This document shows positions 27,332 to 35,680 of a stretch of 64,000 nt of DNA, one piece after another. The notes under the pieces were generated by a model. The model ran no database searches. It saw nothing but the letters and a program-made list of their open reading frames with translations, and was not told the origin of the DNA. Position numbers and translations under genes: made by a program. Location: the NCBI RefSeq assembly GCF_011682175.1, contig NZ_WHJG01000004.1, positions 1 through 64,000 of the forward strand, read 5' to 3'. How positions within the stretch are numbered: position 1 is the stretch's first letter; every line of letters begins with the position of its first letter. Origin of the DNA: Massilia frigida. GTDB taxonomy: Bacteria > Pseudomonadota > Gammaproteobacteria > Burkholderiales > Burkholderiaceae_D.

Positions 27332-28762
27332 CTATTTCCCCGCGTTTTCATGGGCCCGCAAGACCTGTGCGACCGCTGCCACCGCGCGCGCGACATCGGC
27401 GTTGCCGGTCTGCCAATTGCACACCGATACCCGCATGCAGCGCTTGCCGCGCCAGCTCGTGTTACTGAACAGCGCCTCGCCACTGGCCAGCACGGCGCTG
27501 GTAACCTCATCCGTCCACCGGTCGTGATCGCTCTGCGTGGCGCCTGGCGCGGGATCGAAAAAACGCAGCAGTCCTTGATTGACCTGCGGTTCCCACACAA
27601 GTTCAACGCCGGGCAGGGCGGCAATGCCGGTCACGAGCGCGTGCGCGGCGGCGCAACAGCGCTCGATCATGGCTACGACGCCGCCGCGTCCGAGCTCGCG
27701 CAGGGCGGCATAGGCGGCCACGCCGCGTCCACGGCGCGACCATTCCGGGTTCCAGTCCGCCGGCTCGCGCACCTGATCGTTGTGGGCAACATAACTGGCT
27801 TGGTAGGACATGGCGCGCCGCTGCGCAGCGGCATCGGCAATAAAGGCAAACCCGCTGTCGTAGGGCACGTTCAACCACTTGTGACCATCGGTCGCCCAGG
27901 AATCGGCCTGCGCCACGCCGGCCAGCAGATGGCGGTAACGCGCGCTGGCGTTGGCCCACAGGCCGAAGGCGCCATCCACGTGTACCCAGGCGCCGTAGCG
28001 GTGCGCCAAGGGAATCAGGTCGGCGAACCGGTCGTAGGCGCCGATATTGAGGTCGCCTGCCTGCAGCAGCACGATGACGGCTGTGCCGGCGCTGTCGGCC
28101 AGCGCCTGTTCCAGCGTCGCCGCGTCGAGCTGGCCAGCCTGGTTGACGGGCAGGCCGGTCACGGCGCCCGTGCCCAGGCCCAGCAAGCGGGCTGCGCGCG
28201 TGATGCTGCCGTGGAACTGGTCGCCGCTCAGAATGCGGATCGGCGGCGCGCCGCACAGGCCGTCGCGCTCCACATCCCATCCACGGCGCGCCAGCAGCGC
28301 ATTGCGGGCAGCCGCCAGGGCGGTCGCGTGCGCCATCTGGCAGCCGCTGGTGAGGGCGAAGCTGGCGTCGAGCGGCAAGCCGAGCAATTCCTTCAGCCAG
28401 GCGCCGCAGACCTCTTCAATCACGGTCACGGCCGGCGCGCAGGCGTACGTGGCCGCGTTCTGGTCCCAGGCGCTGGTGAGCCAGTCGGCCGCCAGCGCGG
28501 CCGGCAAGGCACCGCCGATCACCCAGCCGAAGAAGCGCCCGCCGGCGCTGCCATGGATGCCGCCGGCCGTATCGGCGGCCAGCTCGTCGATCACTTGTGC
28601 GGCCGGCATGCCGCCATCGCCTAACGGCCTTGATAGACGTGCGCGCAGCGTGTCGAGGCTGGCACGGGCGCCGACCGGTTGCTGGTCCAGATGATCCAGA
28701 TGGGCCAGCGCGTGGCTCAGGGCACGTTCCAGTGCCGGTCGAAACGGGGATGTGGTATGCAT
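27332..28762 (-). CDS. pyridoxal-5'-phosphate-dependent decarboxylase (group II)
   Basis: A 476-residue fold-type I PLP enzyme of the group II amino-acid decarboxylase family (Glu/aromatic amino acid/diaminobutyrate decarboxylases). The PLP Schiff-base lysine lies in SWATDGHKWLNVPYDSGF. The cofactor aspartate segment is YGAWVHVDGAFGLW, and FALTSGCQMAHATALAAARN is the phosphate-binding region. The start at 28762 (MHTTSPFRPALERA) is chosen over longer frames. The substrate cannot be fixed by sequence alone. It is divergent from a LysR regulator with a perfect LysR-type box between them, so it is probably induced by its substrate or a related amine. Confidence 0.87.
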   Translation of the reverse strand: MHTTSPFRPALERALSHALAHLDHLDQQPVGARASLDTLRARLSRPLGDGGMPAAQVIDELAADTAGGIHGSAGGRFFGWVIGGALPAALAADWLTSAWDQNAATYACAPAVTVIEEVCGAWLKELLGLPLDASFALTSGCQMAHATALAAARNALLARRGWDVERDGLCGAPPIRILSGDQFHGSITRAARLLGLGTGAVTGLPVNQAGQLDAATLEQALADSAGTAVIVLLQAGDLNIGAYDRFADLIPLAHRYGAWVHVDGAFGLWANASARYRHLLAGVAQADSWATDGHKWLNVPYDSGFAFIADAAAQRRAMSYQASYVAHNDQVREPADWNPEWSRRGRGVAAYAALRELGRGGVVAMIERCCAAAHALVTGIAALPGVELVWEPQVNQGLLRFFDPAPGATQSDHDRWTDEVTSAVLASGEALFSNTSWRGKRCMRVSVCNWQTGNADVARAVAAVAQVLRAHENAGK

Positions 28763-28844
28763 GGCGATCGCAGTGGCCTTATTTAACGGTGTAGGTCCGA
28801 GCGTAAAGCCGGCGCCTGGTGAGCGCAAACGATCTGTTGCCGCC

Positions 28845-28869
28845 GTCACGTTAGCTGAGCTAAAGTGAC
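28845..28869. promoter_or_regulatory. LysR-type operator between the decarboxylase and LysR genes
   Basis: GTCACGTTAGCT-G-AGCTAAAGTGAC is a 12+1+12 inverted repeat with a single mismatch. The inner TTAGCTGAGCTAA is an exact T-N11-A LysR box. It ends 3 bases before the LysR ATG, so binding would repress lysR itself while lying at about -83 relative to the decarboxylase start codon. Confidence 0.75.
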
Positions 28870-28872
28870 GCC

Positions 28873-29775
28873 ATGCACATCCCGTTCCAGACCTTCTATG
28901 CATTCTTTGTCGTTTGCCGCGCCGGCAGCATGAAAGAGGCGGCGCGCGAATTGCATGTCAGCGCAGGCGCCATCAGCCAGCGCATGCGCGAGCTGGAACA
29001 GCGGCACGGTCAGCGCCTGTTCGAGCGCACCCGTGCCGGCGTCACGCCAACGGCGGCCGGCGCGGCCTTGTATGCAGATCTCCGGGCGCCGTTTCGGCAG
29101 ATCGAAACGGTTTCGCGCCGCAATCTGCACGATCACGCTGCACGGCAACTGGTGGTGAGCGTGATGCCATCGCTCGCTTGCGCTTGGTTGTTGCCGCGCC
29201 TGGGCGACTTTGCCAGCCGCCATCCGGACGTCTCGCTCTCGATCGACAGCGATGCGCGCGTGGTCGACCTGAAAAATGAAGCGGTCGATTTCGCTATCCG
29301 GCACGGCCTGGGAAGCTATCCCGGACTCGAATCGCGCTGGCTGATGTCGCCCGAAATGATCGTGGTCGGCGCCCCGGCCTTGCTGCGCCAGGGGCCGCCG
29401 ATTCGCTGCCCGGCCGATTGCCTGGCCTACCCCCTGCTGCATGACGGGGAACGCCGCGATTGGTCGTTGTGGCTGCAGGCCCACGGCAGCACCTCGCCCA
29501 AGGCGCGGCGCGGGCTGTCGTTCAGCGACGAACATTTGCTGGTGCGCGCCGCGACCGAAGGGCAGGGGCTGGCGCTGGTGCGCGATATCTACGCCGGCGC
29601 CGACCTGGCGAAGGGCCATCTGCGCAAGGCGCTGGAGCAGCAATGGCCGACGCAGTTCGGCTATTACCTGGTCGGTTTGCCGGACACCTTTGCCGCACCG
29701 GGGGCGCGCGCTTTCGTGGAATGGATTCAGGCCGAAGCCGCGCAATCGCTGTCTGCGCCGGCGCTGAAGCGGTAG
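28873..29775 (+). CDS. LysR-family transcriptional regulator
   Basis: A 300-residue LysR regulator. The N-terminal winged helix (FYAFFVVCRAGSMKEAAREL, HVSAGAISQRMRELEQRHGQ, RLFERTRAGVTPTAAGAALY) is followed by a periplasmic-binding-type effector domain resembling the GcvA/AmpR branch (DLKNEAVDFAIRHGLGSYPG, LESRWLMSPEMIVVGAPALL). It is divergent from the PLP-dependent decarboxylase gene, its most likely target, with the LysR box immediately upstream. The effector is unknown. The next gene, an amine oxidase 106 bases downstream on the same strand, may also belong to its circuit. Confidence 0.88.
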   Translation: MHIPFQTFYAFFVVCRAGSMKEAARELHVSAGAISQRMRELEQRHGQRLFERTRAGVTPTAAGAALYADLRAPFRQIETVSRRNLHDHAARQLVVSVMPSLACAWLLPRLGDFASRHPDVSLSIDSDARVVDLKNEAVDFAIRHGLGSYPGLESRWLMSPEMIVVGAPALLRQGPPIRCPADCLAYPLLHDGERRDWSLWLQAHGSTSPKARRGLSFSDEHLLVRAATEGQGLALVRDIYAGADLAKGHLRKALEQQWPTQFGYYLVGLPDTFAAPGARAFVEWIQAEAAQSLSAPALKR

Positions 29776-29881
29776 CGCTAACACCACCAAAGTGGCGATG
29801 CGCCCCCTGCCAAGCTCATCAATTACATGGCACAATCGCGCCCTTGGTGCCCAAGGCACCCCATCCGCGTGAATCTTTCCC

Positions 29882-31408
29882 ATGTCAGAACAACAAATCG
29901 TCATTGCCGGCGGCGGCGTCTCCGGCCTGTATTGCGCCATCCGCCTGGCCGAAGCCGGGCACCAGGTCCTGATCCTGGAAGCGTCCTCCGACCGCTGGGG
30001 CGGGCGCATCGAAACCGAAGACATGGATGGCTTCATCGCCGAATACGGACCGATGCGCTTCGAGCCGACCCTGCAGCCGCGCTTCGCCCAGCTGTGCGCC
30101 GAACTCGGGGTGGGCCTGGTCGATTTTTCCGGTCCCTCGGCCGACGAAATCAGCGCACCCGACAGCCAGCTGCCGCCCGAAGAACAGGGCCTGAACTCGC
30201 TGCAACTGCTCAAGCGCGGCATCATGCTGGTGATGGGCCGCGATCCGGAAGACCAGGCCTGGATCGATGGCCTGACCGAAGCGGACTACAACCGCCTGCG
30301 CCGCCACGCGCAGCTGCACGGCCATCCGCTGTGGGCCACCGGTTTCTGGAACGTGATGTCCGGCCACGGCATCCTGAGCCACCGCGCGCTGGTCAAGCTG
30401 CGCGACACCGGCACCTTTTATCACATGATTCCGGAAAACCTGAACGCGATCGAATGGATCATCTGGTGGCTGCGCGCGCTGAAAACCGTGGGCCAGAAGC
30501 TGGCCAGCATCGCCGGCGGCTCGGCCAAGCTGACCGACGGCCTGATGGCCAAGATCCACAGCCTGCCCAACATCACCCTGGCCGGCGGCCACACCCTGCT
30601 GGGTTTCCGCCCCACCGGACTGGGCCAGGCGACCATGGAACTGGACGTGCGCACCAAGAACGACACCATCAAGCTGCAGGCGGCACGCCTGATCCTGGCG
30701 CTGCCGCGCATGCCGCTGGTCAAGCTGGCGCCGCACTTGCCCGAGCACATCGCGACCCATCTGGATGCCGTCAACGGCTTTCCGATGCTGAAGATTTTCT
30801 TCGTGAGCAACGCGCCCTGGTGGGATTACGAGCAGCCGCCGCAGCAATACGCCAATTGCCTGCCGACCCGCGAAGTGCATTACTTCCGCCGCCCGCAGGG
30901 CAGCGACCATGATGGCCACGGCATGGTGCTGCTGTACATGGACCGCCCGTCGACCGAATTCTGGCGCCATTACCTGAGCGAGCCGGACAAGCACGACCGC
31001 GCCGAAGTCGACCAGGATGCGCGCATCGTCGACGCCTTCGCCCTGTTCGTCGCGCGCGACGTCAAGCGCTTGCTGGAAACGAACGAATCGCACCTCAAGC
31101 TCAACGATCATTCGAAGGCGGTGTTCCGCGACCAGACCCTGGACCAGGCCACGGCCTACATCAAGAATTCGATCATCACCTACGGCATCCGCGACTGGGC
31201 GCGCGCGCCGTACGGTGCCGCCAACCATGGCTGGCAGCCGGGCGTGCGCTCGTGGAAAGTGATGGATGCCTTCAAGGCTTTCGACTTCGGCAGCGGCGCG
31301 AAAAACGTGCACATCGTCGGTGAAGCGTATTCCGATTACCAGGGCTTTGTCGAAGGGGCCTTGAACAGTTCCGAGCTGGCGCTGGAAGCGATCTTGCAGG
31401 GGCGTTGA
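29882..31408 (+). CDS. flavin-dependent amine oxidase family protein
   Basis: A 508-residue FAD enzyme of the flavin-containing amine oxidoreductase family. The dinucleotide-binding motif IVIAGGGVSGLYCAIRLAEA is followed by an acidic ribose-binding LEASSDRWGGRIE (GGR signature). FAD contact near the C-terminus is KNVHIVGEAYSDYQGFVEGA. The middle part holds the substrate domain (MPLVKLAPHLPEHIATHLDA). No signal peptide is present, so it is cytoplasmic. Substrates in the family range from monoamines and polyamines to amino acids and carotenoid-type compounds. The neighbouring amino-acid decarboxylase and LysR regulator make an amine substrate attractive but unproven. Confidence 0.85.
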   Translation: MSEQQIVIAGGGVSGLYCAIRLAEAGHQVLILEASSDRWGGRIETEDMDGFIAEYGPMRFEPTLQPRFAQLCAELGVGLVDFSGPSADEISAPDSQLPPEEQGLNSLQLLKRGIMLVMGRDPEDQAWIDGLTEADYNRLRRHAQLHGHPLWATGFWNVMSGHGILSHRALVKLRDTGTFYHMIPENLNAIEWIIWWLRALKTVGQKLASIAGGSAKLTDGLMAKIHSLPNITLAGGHTLLGFRPTGLGQATMELDVRTKNDTIKLQAARLILALPRMPLVKLAPHLPEHIATHLDAVNGFPMLKIFFVSNAPWWDYEQPPQQYANCLPTREVHYFRRPQGSDHDGHGMVLLYMDRPSTEFWRHYLSEPDKHDRAEVDQDARIVDAFALFVARDVKRLLETNESHLKLNDHSKAVFRDQTLDQATAYIKNSIITYGIRDWARAPYGAANHGWQPGVRSWKVMDAFKAFDFGSGAKNVHIVGEAYSDYQGFVEGALNSSELALEAILQGR

Positions 31409-31416
31409 GGGACTGC

Positions 31417-32058
31417 TTATCTGCAAATGAGGCAGGGGCTACTAAACAGTAGCATCACAATCAACACCGGCGCTGCCAGGATGAGAAGGACATTTTCCGC
31501 TGTCTCGTTCGCGCGGTGCGTGCTCGGCTCGGGCATTGCACGTGCATCGCCGATCATGTCGACCGTTACAACGTAGTTCTGGTTCAAGGCCGATGCGTCC
31601 ATGTCTTTAGCCAGCGCCGCCGATTCAAAACGGGTGCCGCCGATCGTCGCGGCGATGTCAAAACGGCCGTCCGGCAGCTGGCTGAATCCAAGGTGCCGCG
31701 CTTCTTCGCCTTGCTCGGGGCTGAGCGCATTGCGGGTCTGGATGCGGTAGCTGCCTGAAATGGTATCGTCGGGATCGACCGTGAATTTGCCGAAGGAACC
31801 TGCGAGTTCTTTTTTGAATGTCGCGCCCATGATTTTTTCCAGCCCGGCCTTGTCGTCGAACAGGTAGTGGTAGCGCTCACCGAGCACGATCAATTTGCCC
31901 GTGGTCGGCGAAAGCAGAATGTTCATGATTTTTTCGTCGTAGCTGAATCGTATCCGCGGCTGCGGCTGCGCCTCCACTCTTGCGCCGCTCATCATCAATA
32001 GTGAGGCGGCGCCTGCCAGCAGCAGCTTTCTGCGTGTTTTGCTTGGTTCATTGCGCAT
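31417..32058 (-). CDS. hypothetical exported protein with C-terminal membrane anchor
   Basis: A 213-residue protein I do not recognise. The N-terminus RRKLLLAGAASLLMMSGARV looks like a signal peptide with a twin arginine. The central part (KLIVLGERYHYLFDDKAGLE, TFKKELAGSFGKFTVDPDDT) is beta-rich and without Cys or evident catalytic residues. The C-terminus has one hydrophobic helix (NVLLILAAPVLIVMLLFSS) ending SPCLICR. It converges with the amine oxidase gene, stops 8 bases apart, and is divergent from a lipoprotein gene of comparable style, with about 200 bases between them. Confidence 0.6.
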   Translation of the reverse strand: MRNEPSKTRRKLLLAGAASLLMMSGARVEAQPQPRIRFSYDEKIMNILLSPTTGKLIVLGERYHYLFDDKAGLEKIMGATFKKELAGSFGKFTVDPDDTISGSYRIQTRNALSPEQGEEARHLGFSQLPDGRFDIAATIGGTRFESAALAKDMDASALNQNYVVTVDMIGDARAMPEPSTHRANETAENVLLILAAPVLIVMLLFSSPCLICR

Positions 32059-32260
32059 CGGGCATACCAGTCAGGAAAATGAAGATGGTGGATGGTACGG
32101 TACCGCTGCCGGGCGTACTTTGCGCTTCTTTTGGTATCGGGATGTGATGCCGGCCGTATAGGCGGAATACACCGGCGCTGTTCCGGTAGGCTGCCGGTTT
32201 CGTTGCCGGTCCAGACCGGAACAACACCCACGTCAGACGCCACCGCGAAAGGGCAATCCA

Positions 32261-33550
32261 GTGCCATCGACATTCAATCAATTCATATCCGGCGCAGGCC
32301 TGATGCCGGTCGCGTGCGTGGTTTTCGCGCTGGGCGGCTGCTCCACGCCAAAGATCGATCCAATCTACGATCAGATAGACAAGGAAAAGCTGGCTCTGCC
32401 TGGCAAGGTTTCTACCGAGTCGCTATCGCTCAGCGCCGGTTTTTTACGCGCACCGTGGATTGTTGAGCTGCTCAGCGACCGGAATGTGAAAATGCTGGAA
32501 GTCACGCCGGTGCGCTCGACTCGCGACGCTCAACTGGCGAGACTGGCGTTCGACGAAGGAGAATGGACCATGCCGGTTGCCTTGTTCAAGTTCGTGCAGT
32601 TTCGACTGGCGCTCAGCGGCGATGCGACATGCATTCCGGACGAGAAGTTGCGATCCGGTTTGCGCAGCGCATTACAAAGCCCTCCGATCGCTCCGGGTAC
32701 CTGTCTTTCCATGGTGATCTCGCCGGTCAGCACGGCGCGGCATGCGATTCGCCTGCGCAAACGTGAAGGGGGCATGGCATATGACCGGTGGGAGCTTGTC
32801 GATACGATAAGCAGCAGAACTGAAGCATTCATGAGTACCGGAGAGTCGCCATTGTGGCAATGGCCTGGCAGGGATTTGCGGCAGTTCGACAAGCGGGAGC
32901 CCCATACTAATCTACTTCGTCTGATTGATCGCAGCGACACGACGCAGGCACCGTCGGACCGGTTTTACGTGAAGCGTGTCGTTGCCGCATCTGCCCACCC
33001 GGATCCACAAATATCCGGCAAAACCGGGGCCGACGTGCCGGTTTCGATGCGTCGGGTGGTTTACCAGAAACCAAAGATCGGCTTTCTCAGTAGCGAGGAT
33101 TGGCCAAAGGCCGTTACCGAAGCGCGTACGAAGGGGTGGGGTTATTATCAGCGCGATTTGCTGGAACAAGCCTGCGGCGCACGTTGGAACCTGAGCCTTG
33201 CGCAATTCGAAACGGGTCGCTCCACCTCTGATCGAATAACTTTTAAGGTAGAGGCGGGCGACCGGGGCTTTTATGTTTCTCCAGATACCTTTGACCCGCA
33301 GAAACGGGAGTGGCTGAGCCACTACGATGCCAAAGGACAGCTGCTCTGGCAGGTATTTGTTCCACGTGTCACCTCTGAACACCGTTCCTGCTCCGGGCAC
33401 TTCAAGCTTGCACGCGCTACCCATGAAGAGATTGTCTTTGATCGGAACTGCTATGCATCCGGTGACGATGAAGGGTTTCAGCAGGTGGAAGAACTGTTCA
33501 TCAAAAAGAAAGATATCGCCGCGCAGCTCGGGCGACCGAACCTGAACTGA
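32261..33550 (+). CDS. hypothetical lipoprotein
   Basis: A 429-residue predicted lipoprotein read from a GTG start. The signal LMPVACVVFALGGCS has a lipobox LGGC, and the mature chain begins at that Cys. The rest shows no family I recognise. It is soluble, mixed alpha/beta, with PVSTARHAIRLRKREGGMAY and a C-terminal YASGDDEGFQQVEELFIKKK. Codon choice is less GC-biased than in neighbours (many AT-ending codons), which may mark recent acquisition. It is divergent from the 213-residue exported protein gene. A GC-rich terminator follows at 33688. Confidence 0.65.
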   Translation: MPSTFNQFISGAGLMPVACVVFALGGCSTPKIDPIYDQIDKEKLALPGKVSTESLSLSAGFLRAPWIVELLSDRNVKMLEVTPVRSTRDAQLARLAFDEGEWTMPVALFKFVQFRLALSGDATCIPDEKLRSGLRSALQSPPIAPGTCLSMVISPVSTARHAIRLRKREGGMAYDRWELVDTISSRTEAFMSTGESPLWQWPGRDLRQFDKREPHTNLLRLIDRSDTTQAPSDRFYVKRVVAASAHPDPQISGKTGADVPVSMRRVVYQKPKIGFLSSEDWPKAVTEARTKGWGYYQRDLLEQACGARWNLSLAQFETGRSTSDRITFKVEAGDRGFYVSPDTFDPQKREWLSHYDAKGQLLWQVFVPRVTSEHRSCSGHFKLARATHEEIVFDRNCYASGDDEGFQQVEELFIKKKDIAAQLGRPNLN

Positions 33551-33687
33551 TCATGTATGGGTATGCGCAACGCAAGCTTGCCATCCCGCCTACGTGCGCT
33601 TCCGAACGGACGGGCCCGCCTGACGCGGGCACACTGGCTTCATTCGATTGCAATGCCCCGGCTCCGGCCGGTGCACTTTCCGTTTAA

Positions 33688-33717
33688 GGCGCGGCCCAGA
33701 TGCCGCGCCGTCTTTTT
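33688..33717 (+). terminator. Rho-independent terminator upstream of the 33781 gene
   Basis: GGCGCGGC (33688-33695) and GCCGCGCC (33702-33709) form an 8-bp stem with a 6-base loop followed by GTCTTTTT. It lies 137 bases after the lipoprotein stop and 63 before the next start, so it most likely ends the lipoprotein transcript. It could also act in the leader of the next gene. Confidence 0.65.
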
Positions 33718-33780
33718 GCGTCGTGCCTCGCAATGGCCGCCGTCCGCGCACGATCACGCTTCATCTCAAGGAATACCACC

Positions 33781-34161
33781 ATGTCATTCAATCACGTCGT
33801 CGTCTGGCTCGACCAGGCCGAAGCTCACGTTATCCATTTCACGCGCGATGCCGCCGAAGCGGAAGTCATCAAGACCGCCTCCGTCCATGCGCGTCATAAA
33901 AAAGCCGGTGTCGATGCCAGCATCGAATCGGAACAGGATCCCGACTACCTGAACGAGATCGCCGCTGCCATTGCCGCCGCCCAGGAAATCCTGGTCGTCG
34001 GCCCTGGCCAGGAAAAGCTGGTCTTCATCAAGCACCTGGAAAAGCAGCATCCCGCCGTGGCTGACAAAGTGGTCAGCGTCGAAACCGTCGACCACCCGAA
34101 CGATGGCCAGCTGCTCGCCTACGCGCGCAAGTATTTTGTCAAAGAAGGCATCATGCATTAA
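33781..34161 (+). CDS. small eRF1-domain-like 'translational machinery' protein
   Basis: A 126-residue soluble protein beginning MSFNHVVVWLDQAEAHVIHF. It resembles the small proteobacterial family usually labelled translational machinery protein, related to the middle domain of archaeal/eukaryotic release factor 1 (the VVWLDQAEAHVI strand-turn and the ILVVGPGQEKLVFIKHLEKQ loop). Function is not established. The start at 33781 fits the family, since upstream codons from 33700 read through a terminator hairpin. It is monocistronic, bounded by terminators on both sides. Confidence 0.75.
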   Translation: MSFNHVVVWLDQAEAHVIHFTRDAAEAEVIKTASVHARHKKAGVDASIESEQDPDYLNEIAAAIAAAQEILVVGPGQEKLVFIKHLEKQHPAVADKVVSVETVDHPNDGQLLAYARKYFVKEGIMH

Positions 34162-34170
34162 TTGATGCGC

Positions 34171-34215
34171 AAAAAAAACCGGGAGCGCCGTTAGCGGGCG
34201 TTCCCGGTTTTTTTT
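34171..34215. terminator. strong bidirectional terminator
   Basis: AAAAAAAACCGGGAGCGCC (34171-34189) pairs with GGCGTTCCCGGTTTTTTTT (34197-34215) over 19 bp with one G-U, loop 7 bases. A and T tails make it active in both directions, serving the 33781 gene (+) and the ybaN gene (-). Confidence 0.9.
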
Positions 34216-34247
34216 GCCCGGATCGAACGCGGCCCGTTACGCCACGA

Positions 34248-34643
34248 TCAGCCCGGCCCGGGTCCGTCCAGCCGCGCCGCGCGCGGCGCACCCGTGGGCA
34301 CATAGCGCAGCAGGTAAATCGTCACGCCGGCGCCGATACAGAGCAGCATCAGGGTCAGGCCGGTGCGCTGCAGGCGCAGCATCGAATACGCCAGCGAGGC
34401 CCACATCAGCACGAGAATGGTGATCTTGGCGCGGCGCGGAATGCCGCGTCCCTGCTCAAAATCGCTGAGATATTTTCCGAAGACTTTGTTCCCCAGCAGC
34501 CAGGCGTGCATGCGGGTCGAGCCGCGCGCAAAACAGGCCGAGGCGAGCAGCAGGAAGGGTGTTGTTGGCAACAATGGCAGGAAAATGCCGAGGATGCCCA
34601 GCAGCACGGCAAGGCAACCGATCGTGTTCAGCAGCAGTTTCAT
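34248..34643 (-). CDS. ybaN: YbaN/DUF454 family inner-membrane protein
   Basis: A 131-residue membrane protein of the DUF454 (YbaN) family. The hallmark LGILGIFLPLLPTTPFLLLA is present, followed by CFARGSTRMHAWLLGNKVFG and RRAKITILVLMWASLAYSML, giving about four helices. No biochemical role is known for the family. The start at 34643 (MKLLLNTIG) is supported by AAGGA upstream, since the longer frame to 34682 is not family-like. A Pro/Gly/Arg-rich tail is specific to this protein. Confidence 0.87.
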   Translation of the reverse strand: MKLLLNTIGCLAVLLGILGIFLPLLPTTPFLLLASACFARGSTRMHAWLLGNKVFGKYLSDFEQGRGIPRRAKITILVLMWASLAYSMLRLQRTGLTLMLLCIGAGVTIYLLRYVPTGAPRAARLDGPGPG

Positions 34644-34717
34644 GTGAGGTCCTTGGCGGCCGTGGAGGAGGGCGCCGCGCATCCTACCATGGCGGCCGGG
34701 GCCGCCACCTCAGGCGA

Positions 34718-35491
34718 TCAGGAATACGGGCGGGTTGCCGTCATGCGTTCCCAGACGCGTTCGAGCAGGGCTTGCACGAAGTAAACGGCGCGGTTGACCA
34801 TGCCCTTGTACGCCATCGCAAACGGCGACGGCATCGGCGCCCGTGGGGCCGGCGGGCGCGGCGCGCTGGGCGCGGCAGCGACCTTGGCCGCCGCTTTCTG
34901 CGCCGAGCGCGACGGTTCTTTCTCGACGCTGCAGTTGCAGCCGAGCAGCTGCATGGTGGCCACCAGGCGCTGCGCCGTTACGTGGTCGAGCCGGCTGCGC
35001 AGGACCGCGTTCGGCGTGGCCAGCATCGTTAACGCCTGTTCGGGCGTGCATTTCAGCAGCGGCACCAGCTTGCCCAGCATGGCCGTCGTGTTCACGTTTT
35101 TCTGGATGCTGGTGAGCACCACGCGAAAGCGCGCGGGACGGTACACCAGGCCGGCCTGGGTGTCGATCACCGTCAGCGACAGCGCGCCCGCCCGGCGCAG
35201 CAAAAAGGAGAGCACTTCGATGTTCTTGTACGACAGGCTGATCACGCCGATGTCGCCCGTCAGGCAATCGATCAGGGGCGTGTCGGCCCACGGGCAGGCG
35301 GCCGCGCTGGCCTTGCTGTAGGCGCCGCTCGACGCGCACGGATACCTGGCCGTGATGGCTTCGTAAAACTGCAGCAGCCTGGCCGACGGCGGCAAATCCA
35401 TCGACGTATGCGCGAGCGTGTTGGCAAACCCCCGGACAGAAAGATTGTCGGAAGGGACTGGCGGTACCACCACTTTCAAGATGTAGCTCAT
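34718..35491 (-). CDS. hypothetical protein with L7/L12-C-terminal-like segment
   Basis: A 257-residue protein of unknown function beginning MSYILKVVVPPVPSDNL. Residues 1-120 form an alpha/beta domain (YEAITARYPCASSGAYSKAS, WADTPLIDCLTGDIGVISLS). A second domain at about 120-205 resembles the ribosomal L7/L12 C-terminal fold in pattern (KLVPLLKCTPEQALTMLATP, AQRLVATMQLLGCNCSVEKE). The tail is Ala/Pro-rich and ends with an amphipathic segment. No signal peptide. The start at 35491 is chosen because the upstream extension to 35638 is low-quality sequence. It may be related to contact-dependent or immunity-type proteins of the same N-terminal style, but I cannot support that. Confidence 0.6.
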   Translation of the reverse strand: MSYILKVVVPPVPSDNLSVRGFANTLAHTSMDLPPSARLLQFYEAITARYPCASSGAYSKASAAACPWADTPLIDCLTGDIGVISLSYKNIEVLSFLLRRAGALSLTVIDTQAGLVYRPARFRVVLTSIQKNVNTTAMLGKLVPLLKCTPEQALTMLATPNAVLRSRLDHVTAQRLVATMQLLGCNCSVEKEPSRSAQKAAAKVAAAPSAPRPPAPRAPMPSPFAMAYKGMVNRAVYFVQALLERVWERMTATRPYS

Positions 35492-35680
35492 CCGAAAATT
35501 TTGATGCTTATGGGAAACGCATAGTGTATGCCATTTGGAGGCGTGCGCGGAAGAAGCGCGCAGCAGCGTGGCGCGATTGAGACAAATAATCGAAAAACGT
35601 CGGCTTGGAATGGTGCGCTTGGCAAGCTTCTCCGGCAAGGGCGGCGGCGCGCCCTTGCTGTTCAGATAAAAGCGGTGTCC

